64,000 nt of DNA from Viridibacillus arenosi (GTDB taxonomy: Bacteria > Bacillota > Bacilli > Bacillales_A > Planococcaceae): the NCBI RefSeq assembly GCF_001955655.1, contig NZ_MSPW01000013.1, forward strand, positions 60,858-124,857. The letters are read 5' to 3'. The notes below the pieces were generated by a model. The model was not told where the DNA came from and searched no databases. It worked only from the letters and a program-made list of their open reading frames with translations. Of this stretch, positions 9,601 through 17,446 are shown one piece after another. The stretch's first letter is position 1. Each line of letters opens with the position of its first letter. The translations under genes and the position numbers were made by a program.

Positions 9601-10076
9601 GCTACCTTTACTTGATTATTCCCTGCCAACTTTTGAGCATCTGCTGTTTTTAGTATGCTATGCATATATTGTTCATTTATTTTCGGGTCAACTGAGCCCG
9701 CATGCTGGTACTTTGGACTAAGACCAACAGAAACTACCTTACTGTTTTTTTGATAGTTTTTAATAGTTTGCTGTAGTTTATTTTTATTACTAACTTTAAC
9801 AGCTACATAGTTAAGTCCTTTGATTTGGTTTACAACTGTTCCGCCAGCCTTGCGATGATCACTAGCGCTTAGTGAACTTGAATATTTAATAATAATTGTG
9901 TCGTCACTATAATTCGCAGTCTTTTCAATTTTGGACGTTCGTTCATTTTGGCTAAGCGAGTGCAATTTAGCTGCAATAGATTTAGTTTTCGCGTCTACTT
10001 TTAAACTACTAACTAGTGAAAATAGCAATGCAAAGCTTGCTAAAACTACTACTACTTTTTTTATAATAGATTTCAC
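6693..10076 (-). CDS. Large secreted subtilisin-family (S8) serine protease
   Basis: 1,127 residues, starting at GTG (10074-10076) ten bases after AAGGAGG. A signal peptide (about 1-29) and an inhibitor-I9-like propeptide (about 57-118, DTIIIKYSS... to VVSVGLSP) precede the catalytic domain. The triad is Asp162 (VAVIDTGID), His194 (DIHGTHVAG) and Ser352 (SGTSMASPVVAG), with oxyanion Asn286 (AAAGN). From about 400 to the end there are several beta-sandwich modules resembling bacterial pre-peptidase C-terminal domains, marked by recurring GDEDYFYF, MDQDWYKL, NDVDSYYF and GDEDWYIY motifs. It is therefore an extracellular endopeptidase with substrate- or surface-binding extensions, about three times the length of subtilisin itself. 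It is monocistronic with its own terminator. Specificity cannot be predicted. Confidence 0.95.
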   Translation of the reverse strand: MKSIIKKVVVVLASFALLFSLVSSLKVDAKTKSIAAKLHSLSQNERTSKIEKTANYSDDTIIIKYSSSLSASDHRKAGGTVVNQIKGLNYVAVKVSNKNKLQQTIKNYQKNSKVVSVGLSPKYQHAGSVDPKINEQYMHSILKTADAQKLAGNNQVKVAVIDTGIDRNHPELKGSILSSTNIINPMNPATTDIHGTHVAGIIAAKKDNGIGGYGINPNVKILSYDIFDGDMWTFDYTIANAILKAVDQGADVINMSLQGSMPSTVLEEAVTKAISSGVVIVAAAGNQGSDMPIYPAKYEGVISVGSINSEKKLSEFSSYGTSTDVVAPGENIYAPFYDAQKGSTFAKLSGTSMASPVVAGAAALLLSKYPNLKPAEIEYILEKTATDIGEKGFDHKYGNGLINPVAAMKFDVKKIPSLVKEKWGEKEILKNAEVISIPAQVKHSFTKPSEQKWVKIPVEKGEYIQASLEGSSQYDYKMSINFYGKDQKQLLDVNDVTEGKKEGKLIQVPFSGTVSIGVKDVNGNFDDSGQKHSTFTLKVDKVSELPKDESALEHPIKIEKWPFSKDKLYITGENGDEDYFYFTSKEAQFMNFEVTGIPGVDISAAVYEKEQLFPATSEELSTEDMPALYTSNTHGIGEGETLLFQTEPEKEYYLKVTNKGTFGYVTLEQLLLGLVGGLEEKEPAGSILSYSVSLVGKSIPEDEDNYSSMDDSTMMNVLTEDDSERINLLESVAIPYELGGTIQGYLQNTMDQDWYKLNTSSAGIYQFQLPTPKENIPNLGLYEVIKDKDENGKAYQLLSLVSTNEDWSSYDDWVKGKFFASLKANKTYYLSINPNYNTNQIPYDGYQVTSKLVVKDAGDSYEENDKPEQAKNIPATGVTANFSTANDVDSYYFTAKENSVYGVKFSRTPLTSKLKAKYPKELLSPYLGYMEITRDVNKNHKIDDRDTEYRTYLLKNTEDGTTTGSFEAKKGQSYFVTVFGSVDSSTALSLWPYQLKVNSVNKKDEDAGSKVKNNKPSKPIKLQKKSSKLYSTTGYFNTGYENGDEDWYIYQPTKSEQVTLTLSASQELDGVFEVYRNGKRVSKSDIYGQGDNEILSLKMTKGTYYVKVRDGKGRASIDPYTLSLKVK

Positions 10077-10211
10077 AATAACCCTCCTTAAATAGCAATC
10101 CTTATATTCTATTTAACGAGGAGCATCATTTATACCAATTAATATACATTATTTTGAAATTTATTTTCTTTTAATAGTAACTGTTCCAAATTTAGTTCCA
10201 ATGTTTATCTT

Positions 10212-10256
10212 AATAGATAGGACTTTCACTAAATTTCGTATGAAATCCTATCTATT
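10212..10256 (-). terminator. Hairpin, probable terminator of the DUF421 gene
   Basis: Arms AATAGATAGGACTTTCA and TGAAATCCTATCTATT pair over about 16 bases with one interruption, 35 bases past the DUF421 stop codon. No strong T-run follows, so termination is less certain than for other hairpins here. Confidence 0.5.
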
Positions 10257-10290
10257 TTAAACACAAAGAAAATTACTTGATAGACCTTCT

Positions 10291-10995
10291 TTAGTTATAC
10301 AGATATACTTGCAAATTATTGTTTTGGTCTAATGTTGCTAATAATACATCTTTAACATCCACTTTATACATGGAAATGACTCTGTCTTTAAGCCAACCCT
10401 CATTAATATTTGAGTTCTTCAATTCAAAGTAATCAATTTTGCCCTCTTTAATAAGTACAGTAGGTAAAGAAAAAGCTTCAGGTGCTAACTTCATATCTGC
10501 TCGCGTTATTGTTTGGTATTGAGGGTATAAAAAGCTTGAAATAGTTCCGTCTGGCTCCCATAAAGCTAGAGCAACCATTTGAATATCTTCTATTTTCTCT
10601 TTTCTTAATTCAGATAAAAGTAAATCTACGGAAATCCTAGCCTTCGACAAATTTTTAGAAACAATTTGTCCATTCATAATAAGTGGAAATGGTGAGGAGT
10701 CTATTATATGTCGAAACGGGACCCATTTAAGGCTCAAATATACAGCTACTGAATATAAAACAACTAAAGTTGACATGGTAATAATGGAGCCCTTCATCCC
10801 TAACCCTTCATCAGACAAGGGATGGGCGATGATATTACCTACAGATATTGCCATTGCAAAATCGAGTAATCTCAATTGAGAGATAGAACGTTGCCCCATA
10901 ACTTTCGCTGCAATGAGTAAAAAAAGAAAAGCAACAATTGCTCGGAGAAACCATTGAATTGCCGTAAGCGTTTCTTGTGCATGAAAAAAGTCCAT
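10291..10995 (-). CDS. DUF421 (YetF-type) membrane protein
   Basis: About 234 residues. Three hydrophobic helices (roughly the first 95 residues) are followed by a cytoplasmic alpha/beta domain. The segments LLRAIVAFLFLLIAAKVMGQRSISQ, LDFAMAISVGNIIAHPL and the C-terminal VDLLLSELRKEKIED are characteristic of the DUF421/YetF/YkjA family of Bacillales membrane proteins, several of which are expressed in spores; their function is unknown. I chose ATG at 10993-10995 (MDFFHAQE) because GAGAGG lies about ten bases upstream and family members begin just before helix 1. A frame from 11040 would add 15 residues with no family counterpart. Confidence 0.82.
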   Translation of the reverse strand: MDFFHAQETLTAIQWFLRAIVAFLFLLIAAKVMGQRSISQLRLLDFAMAISVGNIIAHPLSDEGLGMKGSIITMSTLVVLYSVAVYLSLKWVPFRHIIDSSPFPLIMNGQIVSKNLSKARISVDLLLSELRKEKIEDIQMVALALWEPDGTISSFLYPQYQTITRADMKLAPEAFSLPTVLIKEGKIDYFELKNSNINEGWLKDRVISMYKVDVKDVLLATLDQNNNLQVYLYN

Positions 10996-11085
10996 AGTGA
11001 CACATCCTCTCAATCCTTTTAGTTTTCTTATTATCTCCATTAACTTCCGTATTATAAGAAAAGCTTGTTACAAAAATTTTTCATA

Positions 11086-11139
11086 TAAAAATAAATGGGT
11101 CAGCCTCCTATTACTTTACGTAATGAAGACTGACCCATT
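11086..11139 (-). terminator. Terminator of the YunC-like gene
   Basis: Stem AATGGGTCAG/CTGACCCATT (11094-11139) with an inner ATTAC/GTAAT helix. T-rich sequence follows on the minus strand. Confidence 0.75.
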
Positions 11140-11213
11140 AGATCAATTATTATTATGATTTCTACCTTAACTTTACATCATTGCTACTATTCATTGCTTA
11201 GTGTTAGGAGCTT

Positions 11214-11516
11214 TTAAGTCATTTTTAACAATGCATCTGATCCAATCATTCCTTTAACAATGCCAAATTGCTCTGCTTCAAGGGTAACGGACTCAAGAGG
11301 TGCATTCAACAATTGTTCAATTGTCTTCACACCAACTGCTCGACCTGCAACTATTTTACGATCAGCTAATTTTGTATTCAAAAGTCCGACGTCTAACGCA
11401 CCACACATAATATAACCTACATCATTCGAAACCGTTAATAACGTTGTTTTAGGCAAACTTACAGTAACTGCCTTAAATATAGAACCTTCAATATTAATTG
11501 TTTCAGTTGAAACCAT
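11214..11516 (-). CDS. yunC: DUF1805 family protein, YunC-like
   Basis: 100 residues, close to the length of B. subtilis YunC (DUF1805). The stretches AVTVSLPKT, DVGYIMCGALDVGLLN, AGRAVGVKTIEQLLNAPLES and GIVKGMIGSDALL follow that family closely. YunC is a small cytosolic protein of unknown biochemical role, with a compact alpha/beta fold in structural-genomics entries as I recall. Start ATG at 11514-11516 has AAGGGG eight bases upstream. It is flanked by a terminator downstream and an unrelated gene upstream, so it appears monocistronic. Confidence 0.88.
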   Translation of the reverse strand: MVSTETINIEGSIFKAVTVSLPKTTLLTVSNDVGYIMCGALDVGLLNTKLADRKIVAGRAVGVKTIEQLLNAPLESVTLEAEQFGIVKGMIGSDALLKMT

Positions 11517-11637
11517 CTAATTCGCCCCTTCCTCTATATACATATGAAACTGGGTAAAAAGTTGTTCGAGTTATTCCGCATGTTCTTTAATTAATTCACT
11601 ATTTGTATGCCTAGCTTTCTATATTTACTTATGCAAC

Positions 11638-11671
11638 TAATAAAGCCCTTAAATGGAGCAATTCAAGGGCT
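11638..11671 (-). terminator. Terminator of the yhbH-spoVR transcript
   Basis: AGCCCTT.AA/TT.AAGGGCT hairpin 20 bases past the spoVR stop, followed on the minus strand by TTTATT. Confidence 0.7.
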
Positions 11672-11691
11672 CAATCGTTGCATATCTTGTT

Positions 11692-13092
11692 TTATAAAAA
11701 TCTCCGTGAATTCTTTTTACCATCATATGAATATAGAACTTTTTTTTCTTCACTATGCGTTTCTACATGAACAGGGCGCCCCCACAGCTGATAAATATAC
11801 CTTAGAACATTTTCTAAATAGCGAGTATCAAGTTCCATTCCTTCAAATCCGTGGACTAAATATAATTCACCATTTCGTAAGTAATCCCCATCTTTCACAA
11901 GAATATATGGGAACCCGCCATTCACACGCATTGATACGAGTTGATCACGTACATTTTCATAATCCTTATCTGTAATTTTATATTCATTGCCCTTTTTTTC
12001 AAATAAATAAAGATCTTCATGCTTCACTAAGTCTTTGGTTAAATAGTTTCGGATAAAGGAAATATCTGATTCAACTTCTCGTACTTCAAACATTTTCTCT
12101 CGACCGGAGTGCCGCTTCACACCTAATTTCCGCATCTCATCCGTTGGGGAATCATATCGTTTCTCAATATCTTCGAAAATTTTCAGTCCTAGATAATATG
12201 GATTAATCGTCGTCTTTGAAGGTTGAACAACACCTGCGTTTAACTTCGCATATTCTATCGATTCATCCGTTGTTAAATTTAGCTCTCTCATAATACGTTG
12301 GTGCCAGAAGGAAGCCCAGCCCTCATTCATAATTTTAGTTTCTAATTGGGGCCAGAAATAGAGCATTTCCTCACGCATCATCGTTAATATATCTCTTTGC
12401 CATTCCTCTAATTCACGACTATATTGCTCAATGAATAATAGTAGATCTTTTTCTGGATATGGCGGAAACTGTTTCTTTTTTTGTCGTATGATCTTCTCTT
12501 CTTTTTCTTTTTCGTCTATTCTCCAAAGATCATCATAAGGCGTTTTACGGGCAACATCCTCATCTTCATCTATATCGTTCTCATACGTTAACAACTTGGG
12601 TCGTTGTATAGATGGATCAATATGCTCTTGAATAGCTAATACAGCATCTAAAAACTCTTCAACTTCCTCTTTTCCGTAGAGCATTTCATAGTTGGCTATT
12701 CGTTCAGCCGTAGCTGTCATACTCTCAACCATATCTCGTCTTGTATTAGAGAAGCGAACGTTATTCTTGAAAAAGTCACAGTGCGCTAAAACGTGCGCAA
12801 TGATCAGCTTATTTTGTGTTAACTTATTTGTATCTAGTAAGAATGCATAACAAGGGTTGGAGTTAATGACAAGCTCATAAATTTGACTTAAACCTAAATC
12901 GTACTGCAGCTTCATTTTGTGAAATTGTTTACCGAAACTCCAATGGGAAAAACGAGTAGGCATACCGTATGCTCCAAATGTATAAATAATATCTGCAGGG
13001 CATATTTCATAACGCATCGGGTAAAAGTCTAGACCAAACCCAGTCGCAATTTCCGTAATTTCATCAATCGCTTGGTGAAGCTCTTTTTCCAT
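11692..13092 (-). CDS. spoVR: Stage V sporulation protein R (SpoVR family)
   Basis: 466 residues, matching the family length (about 468). Recognisable signatures are [25 protein letters not shown] at the start, [62 protein letters not shown] and [18 protein letters not shown]. SpoVR is needed for normal spore cortex formation in B. subtilis and its molecular activity is unknown. In enterobacteria the homologue YcgB sits next to the PrkA and YhbH homologues YeaG and YeaH, and the same trio is clustered here. GGGGGGAT stands a few bases before ATG. The gap from yhbH is 62 bases, suggesting co-transcription with it. Confidence 0.95.
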   Translation of the reverse strand: MEKELHQAIDEITEIATGFGLDFYPMRYEICPADIIYTFGAYGMPTRFSHWSFGKQFHKMKLQYDLGLSQIYELVINSNPCYAFLLDTNKLTQNKLIIAHVLAHCDFFKNNVRFSNTRRDMVESMTATAERIANYEMLYGKEEVEEFLDAVLAIQEHIDPSIQRPKLLTYENDIDEDEDVARKTPYDDLWRIDEKEKEEKIIRQKKKQFPPYPEKDLLLFIEQYSRELEEWQRDILTMMREEMLYFWPQLETKIMNEGWASFWHQRIMRELNLTTDESIEYAKLNAGVVQPSKTTINPYYLGLKIFEDIEKRYDSPTDEMRKLGVKRHSGREKMFEVREVESDISFIRNYLTKDLVKHEDLYLFEKKGNEYKITDKDYENVRDQLVSMRVNGGFPYILVKDGDYLRNGELYLVHGFEGMELDTRYLENVLRYIYQLWGRPVHVETHSEEKKVLYSYDGKKNSRRFL

Positions 13093-13154
13093 TTATCTAA
13101 ATCCCCCCGTGTCTATTATTAGGAAATGAGTGCTTGGCACCATCCGTCTCTCGC

Positions 13155-14318
13155 TTAAGACTCAACTTTTTGGAAAAAGCTTTTTAATGCTTCATAAACG
13201 TCACTTTTATGTCTCAATATATAGTGGCGAAATTTCTGATCTTCAATTTTTTTATAGTTATACATTAATGTCGAAAAACGATTATGTTGATTTACTTCTC
13301 CGTACCCGAACATACTGGATACTTTCATTAGATCCTGAACTAATTTCATACACTTTTCATTATCAGTCGACATATTTTCTCCATCTGAAAAATGAACAGG
13401 ATAAATATTATATCTTGTTGGATTATATTTCTGTTTAATCAGTTCTAAAGCTTTTATATAGGCGGATGAACAAAGTGTTCCTCCACTTTCTCCTTTTGAA
13501 AAGAAATCTTCCTCTGATACTACTTTTGCTTCTGTATGATGAGCAATAAATTCAATTTCAACTGTTTCGTATTTGGAACGTAAAAATCTTGTCATCCAAA
13601 AGAAAAAACTCCTTGCACAATACTTTTCAAAATTGCCCATCGAGGCACTTGTATCCATCATCGCTAGGACTACTGCCTTTGATTCAGGGTTTGTCACTTC
13701 ATCCCATGTTTTAAAACGTAAGTCGTCATTATGGATTGGTGTAATCTCTGCTTTTCCTTTTATGGCATTACGTTTAATCGCATTTAAGATTGTACGCTTC
13801 TTATCGATATTACCCATAAGACCTTTTTTCCGAATATCGTTAAATTCAATTTTTTCGGTTGTGATATCTGCCATTTCTTTTTCTTTCAAATTAGGTAACT
13901 CTAACTCTTTAAATAAGGCGCTCTCTATTTCTTCAAGACTTACTTCTGCCTCATAGTAATCTTCTCCAGGTTTGTCACCTGCTTCTTTACCGTTTCCTGC
14001 ACCTTTACCTTTATCCCCTTGACTTGGAGCTCTTGCTACTACATCGCCTACCTGACTATCACCTTGTCCTTGACCAACATGTTTTGACTTATCGTAGTTA
14101 TAACGAATTTTATATTCATCTAGAGATCGTATAGGAATTTTAATAACCTCACGACCATTTGACATAACAATACTTTCTTCGCTTATTAAATCTGGTAAAT
14201 TATTTTTAATTGCATCTTTTACTTTTTCCATGTGGCGTTGTTGATCTTGGTACCCTTTGCGATGGAGGGACCAATTTTCCTGAGAGATGACAAAGCGCTT
14301 ATCCTGGTTTTCGCTCAT
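13155..14318 (-). CDS. yhbH: Sporulation protein YhbH (DUF444, von Willebrand-like)
   Basis: 387 residues from ATG 14316-14318, which has GTGAGG six bases upstream and aligns with the known YhbH N-terminus ([14 protein letters not shown]). A GTG at 14330 overlaps the ribosome site and is less likely. The Gly/Lys-rich linker at about residues 80-115 precedes a von Willebrand A-like domain with the metal-site motif [37 protein letters not shown] and [10 protein letters not shown] are diagnostic for DUF444. In B. subtilis yhbH is a sigma-E gene. It lies upstream of spoVR and downstream of prkA on the same strand, as part of the conserved PrkA-YhbH-SpoVR set. Confidence 0.95.
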   Translation of the reverse strand: MSENQDKRFVISQENWSLHRKGYQDQQRHMEKVKDAIKNNLPDLISEESIVMSNGREVIKIPIRSLDEYKIRYNYDKSKHVGQGQGDSQVGDVVARAPSQGDKGKGAGNGKEAGDKPGEDYYEAEVSLEEIESALFKELELPNLKEKEMADITTEKIEFNDIRKKGLMGNIDKKRTILNAIKRNAIKGKAEITPIHNDDLRFKTWDEVTNPESKAVVLAMMDTSASMGNFEKYCARSFFFWMTRFLRSKYETVEIEFIAHHTEAKVVSEEDFFSKGESGGTLCSSAYIKALELIKQKYNPTRYNIYPVHFSDGENMSTDNEKCMKLVQDLMKVSSMFGYGEVNQHNRFSTLMYNYKKIEDQKFRHYILRHKSDVYEALKSFFQKVES

Positions 14319-14525
14319 TTTTATCCTCACCCATCTATAAAATCAAATTCGCCTAAGACTATTAGCAACCGACTTTACATCATAATCAAAAGACCGTTAT
14401 TTCTTGATATTGCATTATTAAGTACGGCTCCCTGTAAGTTTTACTTCTTATATGAAACCCCTTAAAATTGAAAGGCACTTTTCTTATAATATGTTAGTTT
14501 TTAGAATTGTTTAACTTCTTTTTGT

Positions 14526-14563
14526 AAAAAAAAAAGAGTGCCCTAAAGTTTATCTGGACACCC
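14526..14563 (-). terminator. Terminator of prkA
   Basis: GGGTGTCC/GGGCACTC hairpin (two wobble pairs, 12-base loop) followed on the minus strand by T10 (A10 at 14526-14535). Confidence 0.8.
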
Positions 14564-14603
14564 CTTATTTAAAAAGAAAAGATAATATACGTTTTGTAAT
14601 AGC

Positions 14604-14686
14604 TGTCTAGAAGAATGCGCCATGCTCCCTTCAAATCGCTAAAGGGCATCCGTCCAGCTCTTTTCGGGGTAACTAGACGCTTTTCT
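14604..14686. repeat. Degraded copy of a dispersed intergenic palindromic repeat
   Basis: The ends are GTCTAG...CTAGAC, with interior blocks GCGCCATGCTCCC and TTTTCGGGGTAACTAGACGC followed by TTTTCTT. The layout resembles the widespread Bacillales intergenic repeat that ends in TCGGGGCTGA...GGCGCTT. It sits between prkA and its terminator. It is related in style to the copies at 28426-28533 and 49223-49496. Confidence 0.45.
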
Positions 14687-14691
14687 TAACT

Positions 14692-16587
14692 TTAACGATT
14701 CAGTAAGCTGCCTACATATTGCAATAATTCATTTGCTGAAGTTGAATTATATCCATGTTCATCTATAAGCCTTGCAACAACTTCGTTAATCTTTTTAAGC
14801 TGAGATTCGTCAGGCATTTTTGAGGACGTTGTAATTTTCACAACATCTTTTAAATCAGCAAACAGTTTCTTTTGAATTGCTTCACGTAATCTTTCATGAG
14901 AATGATATTCGAATCTCTTTCCATTTCTTGCATAAGCCGAAATACGAATCAAAATTTCTTCTCGGAATCCCCTCTTCGCATTCTCCGAAATTCCTATTTG
15001 TTCTTCTATGGATCGCATTAGTTTTTCATCTGGATTCATTTCTTCTCCTGTAAGGAAATCTCGAATTTTATTTTTATTACAGTATGCTTCAACATTATCG
15101 AGGTAATTGTTCATTAGCGTTTTTGCAGATTCTTCATACGAATAAACAAATGCTTTTTGAACTTCATTCTTAGCAATATCATCGTATTCTCTTCTTGCAA
15201 CTGCAATATAATTTATAAATTTTTCCCTATCTTCTTGGGAAATCGAGGCATGTTGGTCAAGCCCATCTTTAAGCGAGCGTAAAACATCTAATGCATTAAT
15301 AGATGGCACTTCTTTTCGAATAATGGCAGATGAAATTCGATTTATTATATAACGAGGATCGATACCATTCATGCCCTCATTTGGATATTCTTTTTTCAAT
15401 TCCTCTACATCAATTGAGTTATATCCTTCTACACTTTCCCCATCGTACATACGCATCTTTTTCACAAGATCAATACTTTGCTTTTTAGGTGTTTCTAACC
15501 TAGTTAAAACAGAAAAGATTGCAGCTACTTTTAATGCATGAGGGGCAATATGAACATGCGCCATATCACTTTCATTAATCATTTTCTCGTAAATTCGCTC
15601 TTCCTGACTTACTTTTAAATTATAAGGAATAGGCATCACAATAATTCTTGAGTGAAGTGCCTCGTTCTTTTTATTTGAAATAAAAGATCGGTATTCAGTT
15701 TCGTTCGTATGAGCAACAATTAACTCGTCAGCACTTATTAATGCAAATCTGCCTGCTTTAAAATTGCCTTCTTGTGTTAATGACAATAAGTTCCACAAAA
15801 ACTTTTCATCTAATTTAAGCATTTCCTGAAACTCCATCATGCCACGGTTTGCTTTGTTAAGTTCTCCGTCAAAACGGTAAGCACGTGGATCTGATTCAGA
15901 ACCAAATTCCGCAATCGTTGAAAAATCAATACTACCAGTTAAATCAGCAATGTCCTGTGATTTTGGATCAGAAGGTGTAAATGTCCCAATCCCCACACGT
16001 TTATCTTCTGAAAATGTAATCCGTTCAATCATGACATTTTCAATAAGGCCATCATATTCTTTTTCGAGTCTCATCGTGTTTAAAGGAGATAAATTACCCT
16101 CTATGCGCAAACCATACTCTTCATAAAAATCTTTACGCAAATGGTGAGGAATAAGGTGGAGTGGGTCTTCATGCATCGGACATCCTTTTATTGCGTATAC
16201 CGCTCCTTCATCTGTTCGTGAATATTGCTCAAGCCCTCGTTTTAGCAATGTCACAATTGTAGATTTCCCTCCACTCACGGGTCCCATTAATAATAAAATC
16301 CGCTTGCGAACATCTAATCTTCTTGCTGCAGGATGAAAGTATTCCTCTACCAATCTTTCAATTGCCGATTCGAGCCCGAAAATTTCTTGTCCAAAAAAGT
16401 TAAATAATTTTTGCCCATCTCTTTCTTCTAATCCAGAGCTTTTAATCATATTGTACACACGTGAATGGGCTGTTTGAGCAACTTCCGGCCTTTCCTTTAC
16501 AATGTTTAAGTAATCCGCAAACGAGCCTTCCCATTTCAGTCTGTTTTCTTCTTCACGATAAACTTTAAACTTACTTAAAATGTCTAT
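14692..16587 (-). CDS. prkA: PrkA serine protein kinase / AAA+ protein; apparent AUA start codon
   Basis: Counting from the ATA codon at 16585-16587 gives 631 residues, the length I recall for B. subtilis PrkA. The alignment begins exactly there: IDILSKFKVYREEENRLKW against MDILKKIEKYREEEQRLKW. GGAGG (16595-16599) lies seven bases upstream. The frame extends upstream only to a TTG at 16653, which lacks a ribosome site and lies ahead of the likely transcription start. The protein has a AAA+ core with Walker A GPVSGGKST and the conserved LTGSIDFSTIAEFGSESDPRAYRFDGELNKANRG block, and a C-terminal kinase-like domain. PrkA is a sporulation protein (spore coat/inner coat associated; reported as kinase or AAA+ protease) made in the mother cell under sigma-E. 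Confidence 0.93.
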   Translation of the reverse strand: MDILSKFKVYREEENRLKWEGSFADYLNIVKERPEVAQTAHSRVYNMIKSSGLEERDGQKLFNFFGQEIFGLESAIERLVEEYFHPAARRLDVRKRILLLMGPVSGGKSTIVTLLKRGLEQYSRTDEGAVYAIKGCPMHEDPLHLIPHHLRKDFYEEYGLRIEGNLSPLNTMRLEKEYDGLIENVMIERITFSEDKRVGIGTFTPSDPKSQDIADLTGSIDFSTIAEFGSESDPRAYRFDGELNKANRGMMEFQEMLKLDEKFLWNLLSLTQEGNFKAGRFALISADELIVAHTNETEYRSFISNKKNEALHSRIIVMPIPYNLKVSQEERIYEKMINESDMAHVHIAPHALKVAAIFSVLTRLETPKKQSIDLVKKMRMYDGESVEGYNSIDVEELKKEYPNEGMNGIDPRYIINRISSAIIRKEVPSINALDVLRSLKDGLDQHASISQEDREKFINYIAVARREYDDIAKNEVQKAFVYSYEESAKTLMNNYLDNVEAYCNKNKIRDFLTGEEMNPDEKLMRSIEEQIGISENAKRGFREEILIRISAYARNGKRFEYHSHERLREAIQKKLFADLKDVVKITTSSKMPDESQLKKINEVVARLIDEHGYNSTSANELLQYVGSLLNR

Positions 16588-16620
16588 AGCCTTCCCTCCA
16601 TTCTTAGCCTGATTTATAAC

Positions 16621-16650
16621 ATAGTATGAAATTAGAGAAATAATGATACC
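16621..16650 (-). promoter_or_regulatory. Candidate sigma-E promoter of prkA
   Basis: On the minus strand CATACTAT (16628-16621) matches the sigma-E -10 element (CATACAnT). A weaker GGTATCA (16650-16644) lies about 15 bases upstream in the -35 position. Transcription would begin near 16613, leaving a 25-base leader that contains the GGAGG site. This position excludes the upstream TTG at 16653 as a start. Confidence 0.5.
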
Positions 16651-16886
16651 CAATAATGAGTCATTGTTGAGGATTCTTCTTTGAGGAAATCTTGAAGTAG
16701 CTCATGGAGCATGCATTCAACTGGTTAAAGTGTCATTAATCCTACTAAAGACCAATTTTATAGTTGTCAGCAGTTTTACCTTTTCTGCCATTCCTTCTAA
16801 AAAAATTGTGAATGTCAATATGTCATTATGAAACTCCCTATATAACAAACATATAATGTACTGTAACAACTTCGGAGGTGATTACA

Positions 16887-17381
16887 CTGATTCATACGGT
16901 TAAACCAGGTGAAACACTGTTTCAACTTTCTAGAGATTATCGCACACCGCTATCCGCAATTATAAGCGCGAACCCATCTATCAATCCAAATGTACTTTAT
17001 ATTGGCCAACCTATTGTTATTCCAGGTTTTCCTGATCCTAATACAATTCCATATCAAATTGATGTTTCACTCAACAATCGTTGGCTTAGATTATATAAAG
17101 ATGGTATTTTACAAAAGCAATATCCTATTGCGGTTGGAAAAATGTTAACCAATACACCTGTAGGAAATTTTATTATCATTAATAAAGCACCTAACCCAGG
17201 AGGCCCATTTGGAACAATGTGGATGAGCTTATCAAAAGATACGTATGGAATTCACGGCACAAATGATCCAAGCTCAATCGGTAAGGCCGTATCTCACGGC
17301 TGTATTCGTATGCATAATGAGGATGTAGAAGAGTTAGCAAGTATTATTCCAATAGGAACTCCGGTTTTTATACATCCATAA
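16887..17381 (+). CDS. ykuD: LysM plus L,D-transpeptidase (YkuD-like); probable CUG start
   Basis: From the CTG at 16887 the protein is 164 residues, the length I recall for B. subtilis YkuD. GGAGG (16874-16878) ends eight bases before it. The only other candidate, GTG at 16878, shares a base with that ribosome site. Residues about 1-48 are a LysM peptidoglycan-binding module ([13 protein letters not shown] ... [10 protein letters not shown]). Residues 57-164 are the YkuD L,D-transpeptidase domain with [11 protein letters not shown] and the catalytic SHGCIRMHN (Cys nucleophile, His, Arg). Such enzymes make 3-3 cross-links or modify spore and cell-wall peptidoglycan. There is no signal peptide, as in YkuD, which is packed with spores. 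It diverges from prkA. Confidence 0.9.
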   Translation: MIHTVKPGETLFQLSRDYRTPLSAIISANPSINPNVLYIGQPIVIPGFPDPNTIPYQIDVSLNNRWLRLYKDGILQKQYPIAVGKMLTNTPVGNFIIINKAPNPGGPFGTMWMSLSKDTYGIHGTNDPSSIGKAVSHGCIRMHNEDVEELASIIPIGTPVFIHP

Positions 17382-17389
17382 TGGTAAAT

Positions 17390-17440
17390 AGGACTACCCA
17401 CAATAGTCTGATAGCTGACTTTTGTAGATAGTCCTTATTT
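17390..17440 (+). terminator. Terminator of the YkuD-like gene
   Basis: AGGACTA/TAGTCCT outer stem with a further ACAA/TTTGT helix, followed by TTATTTT. Confidence 0.65.
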
Positions 17441-17446
17441 TAAAAT

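Noticed and set aside
11692..16587. SpoVR-YhbH-PrkA as a novel system
   Set aside because: The trio is a well-known conserved sporulation/stress cluster; only the start codon of prkA is unusual.
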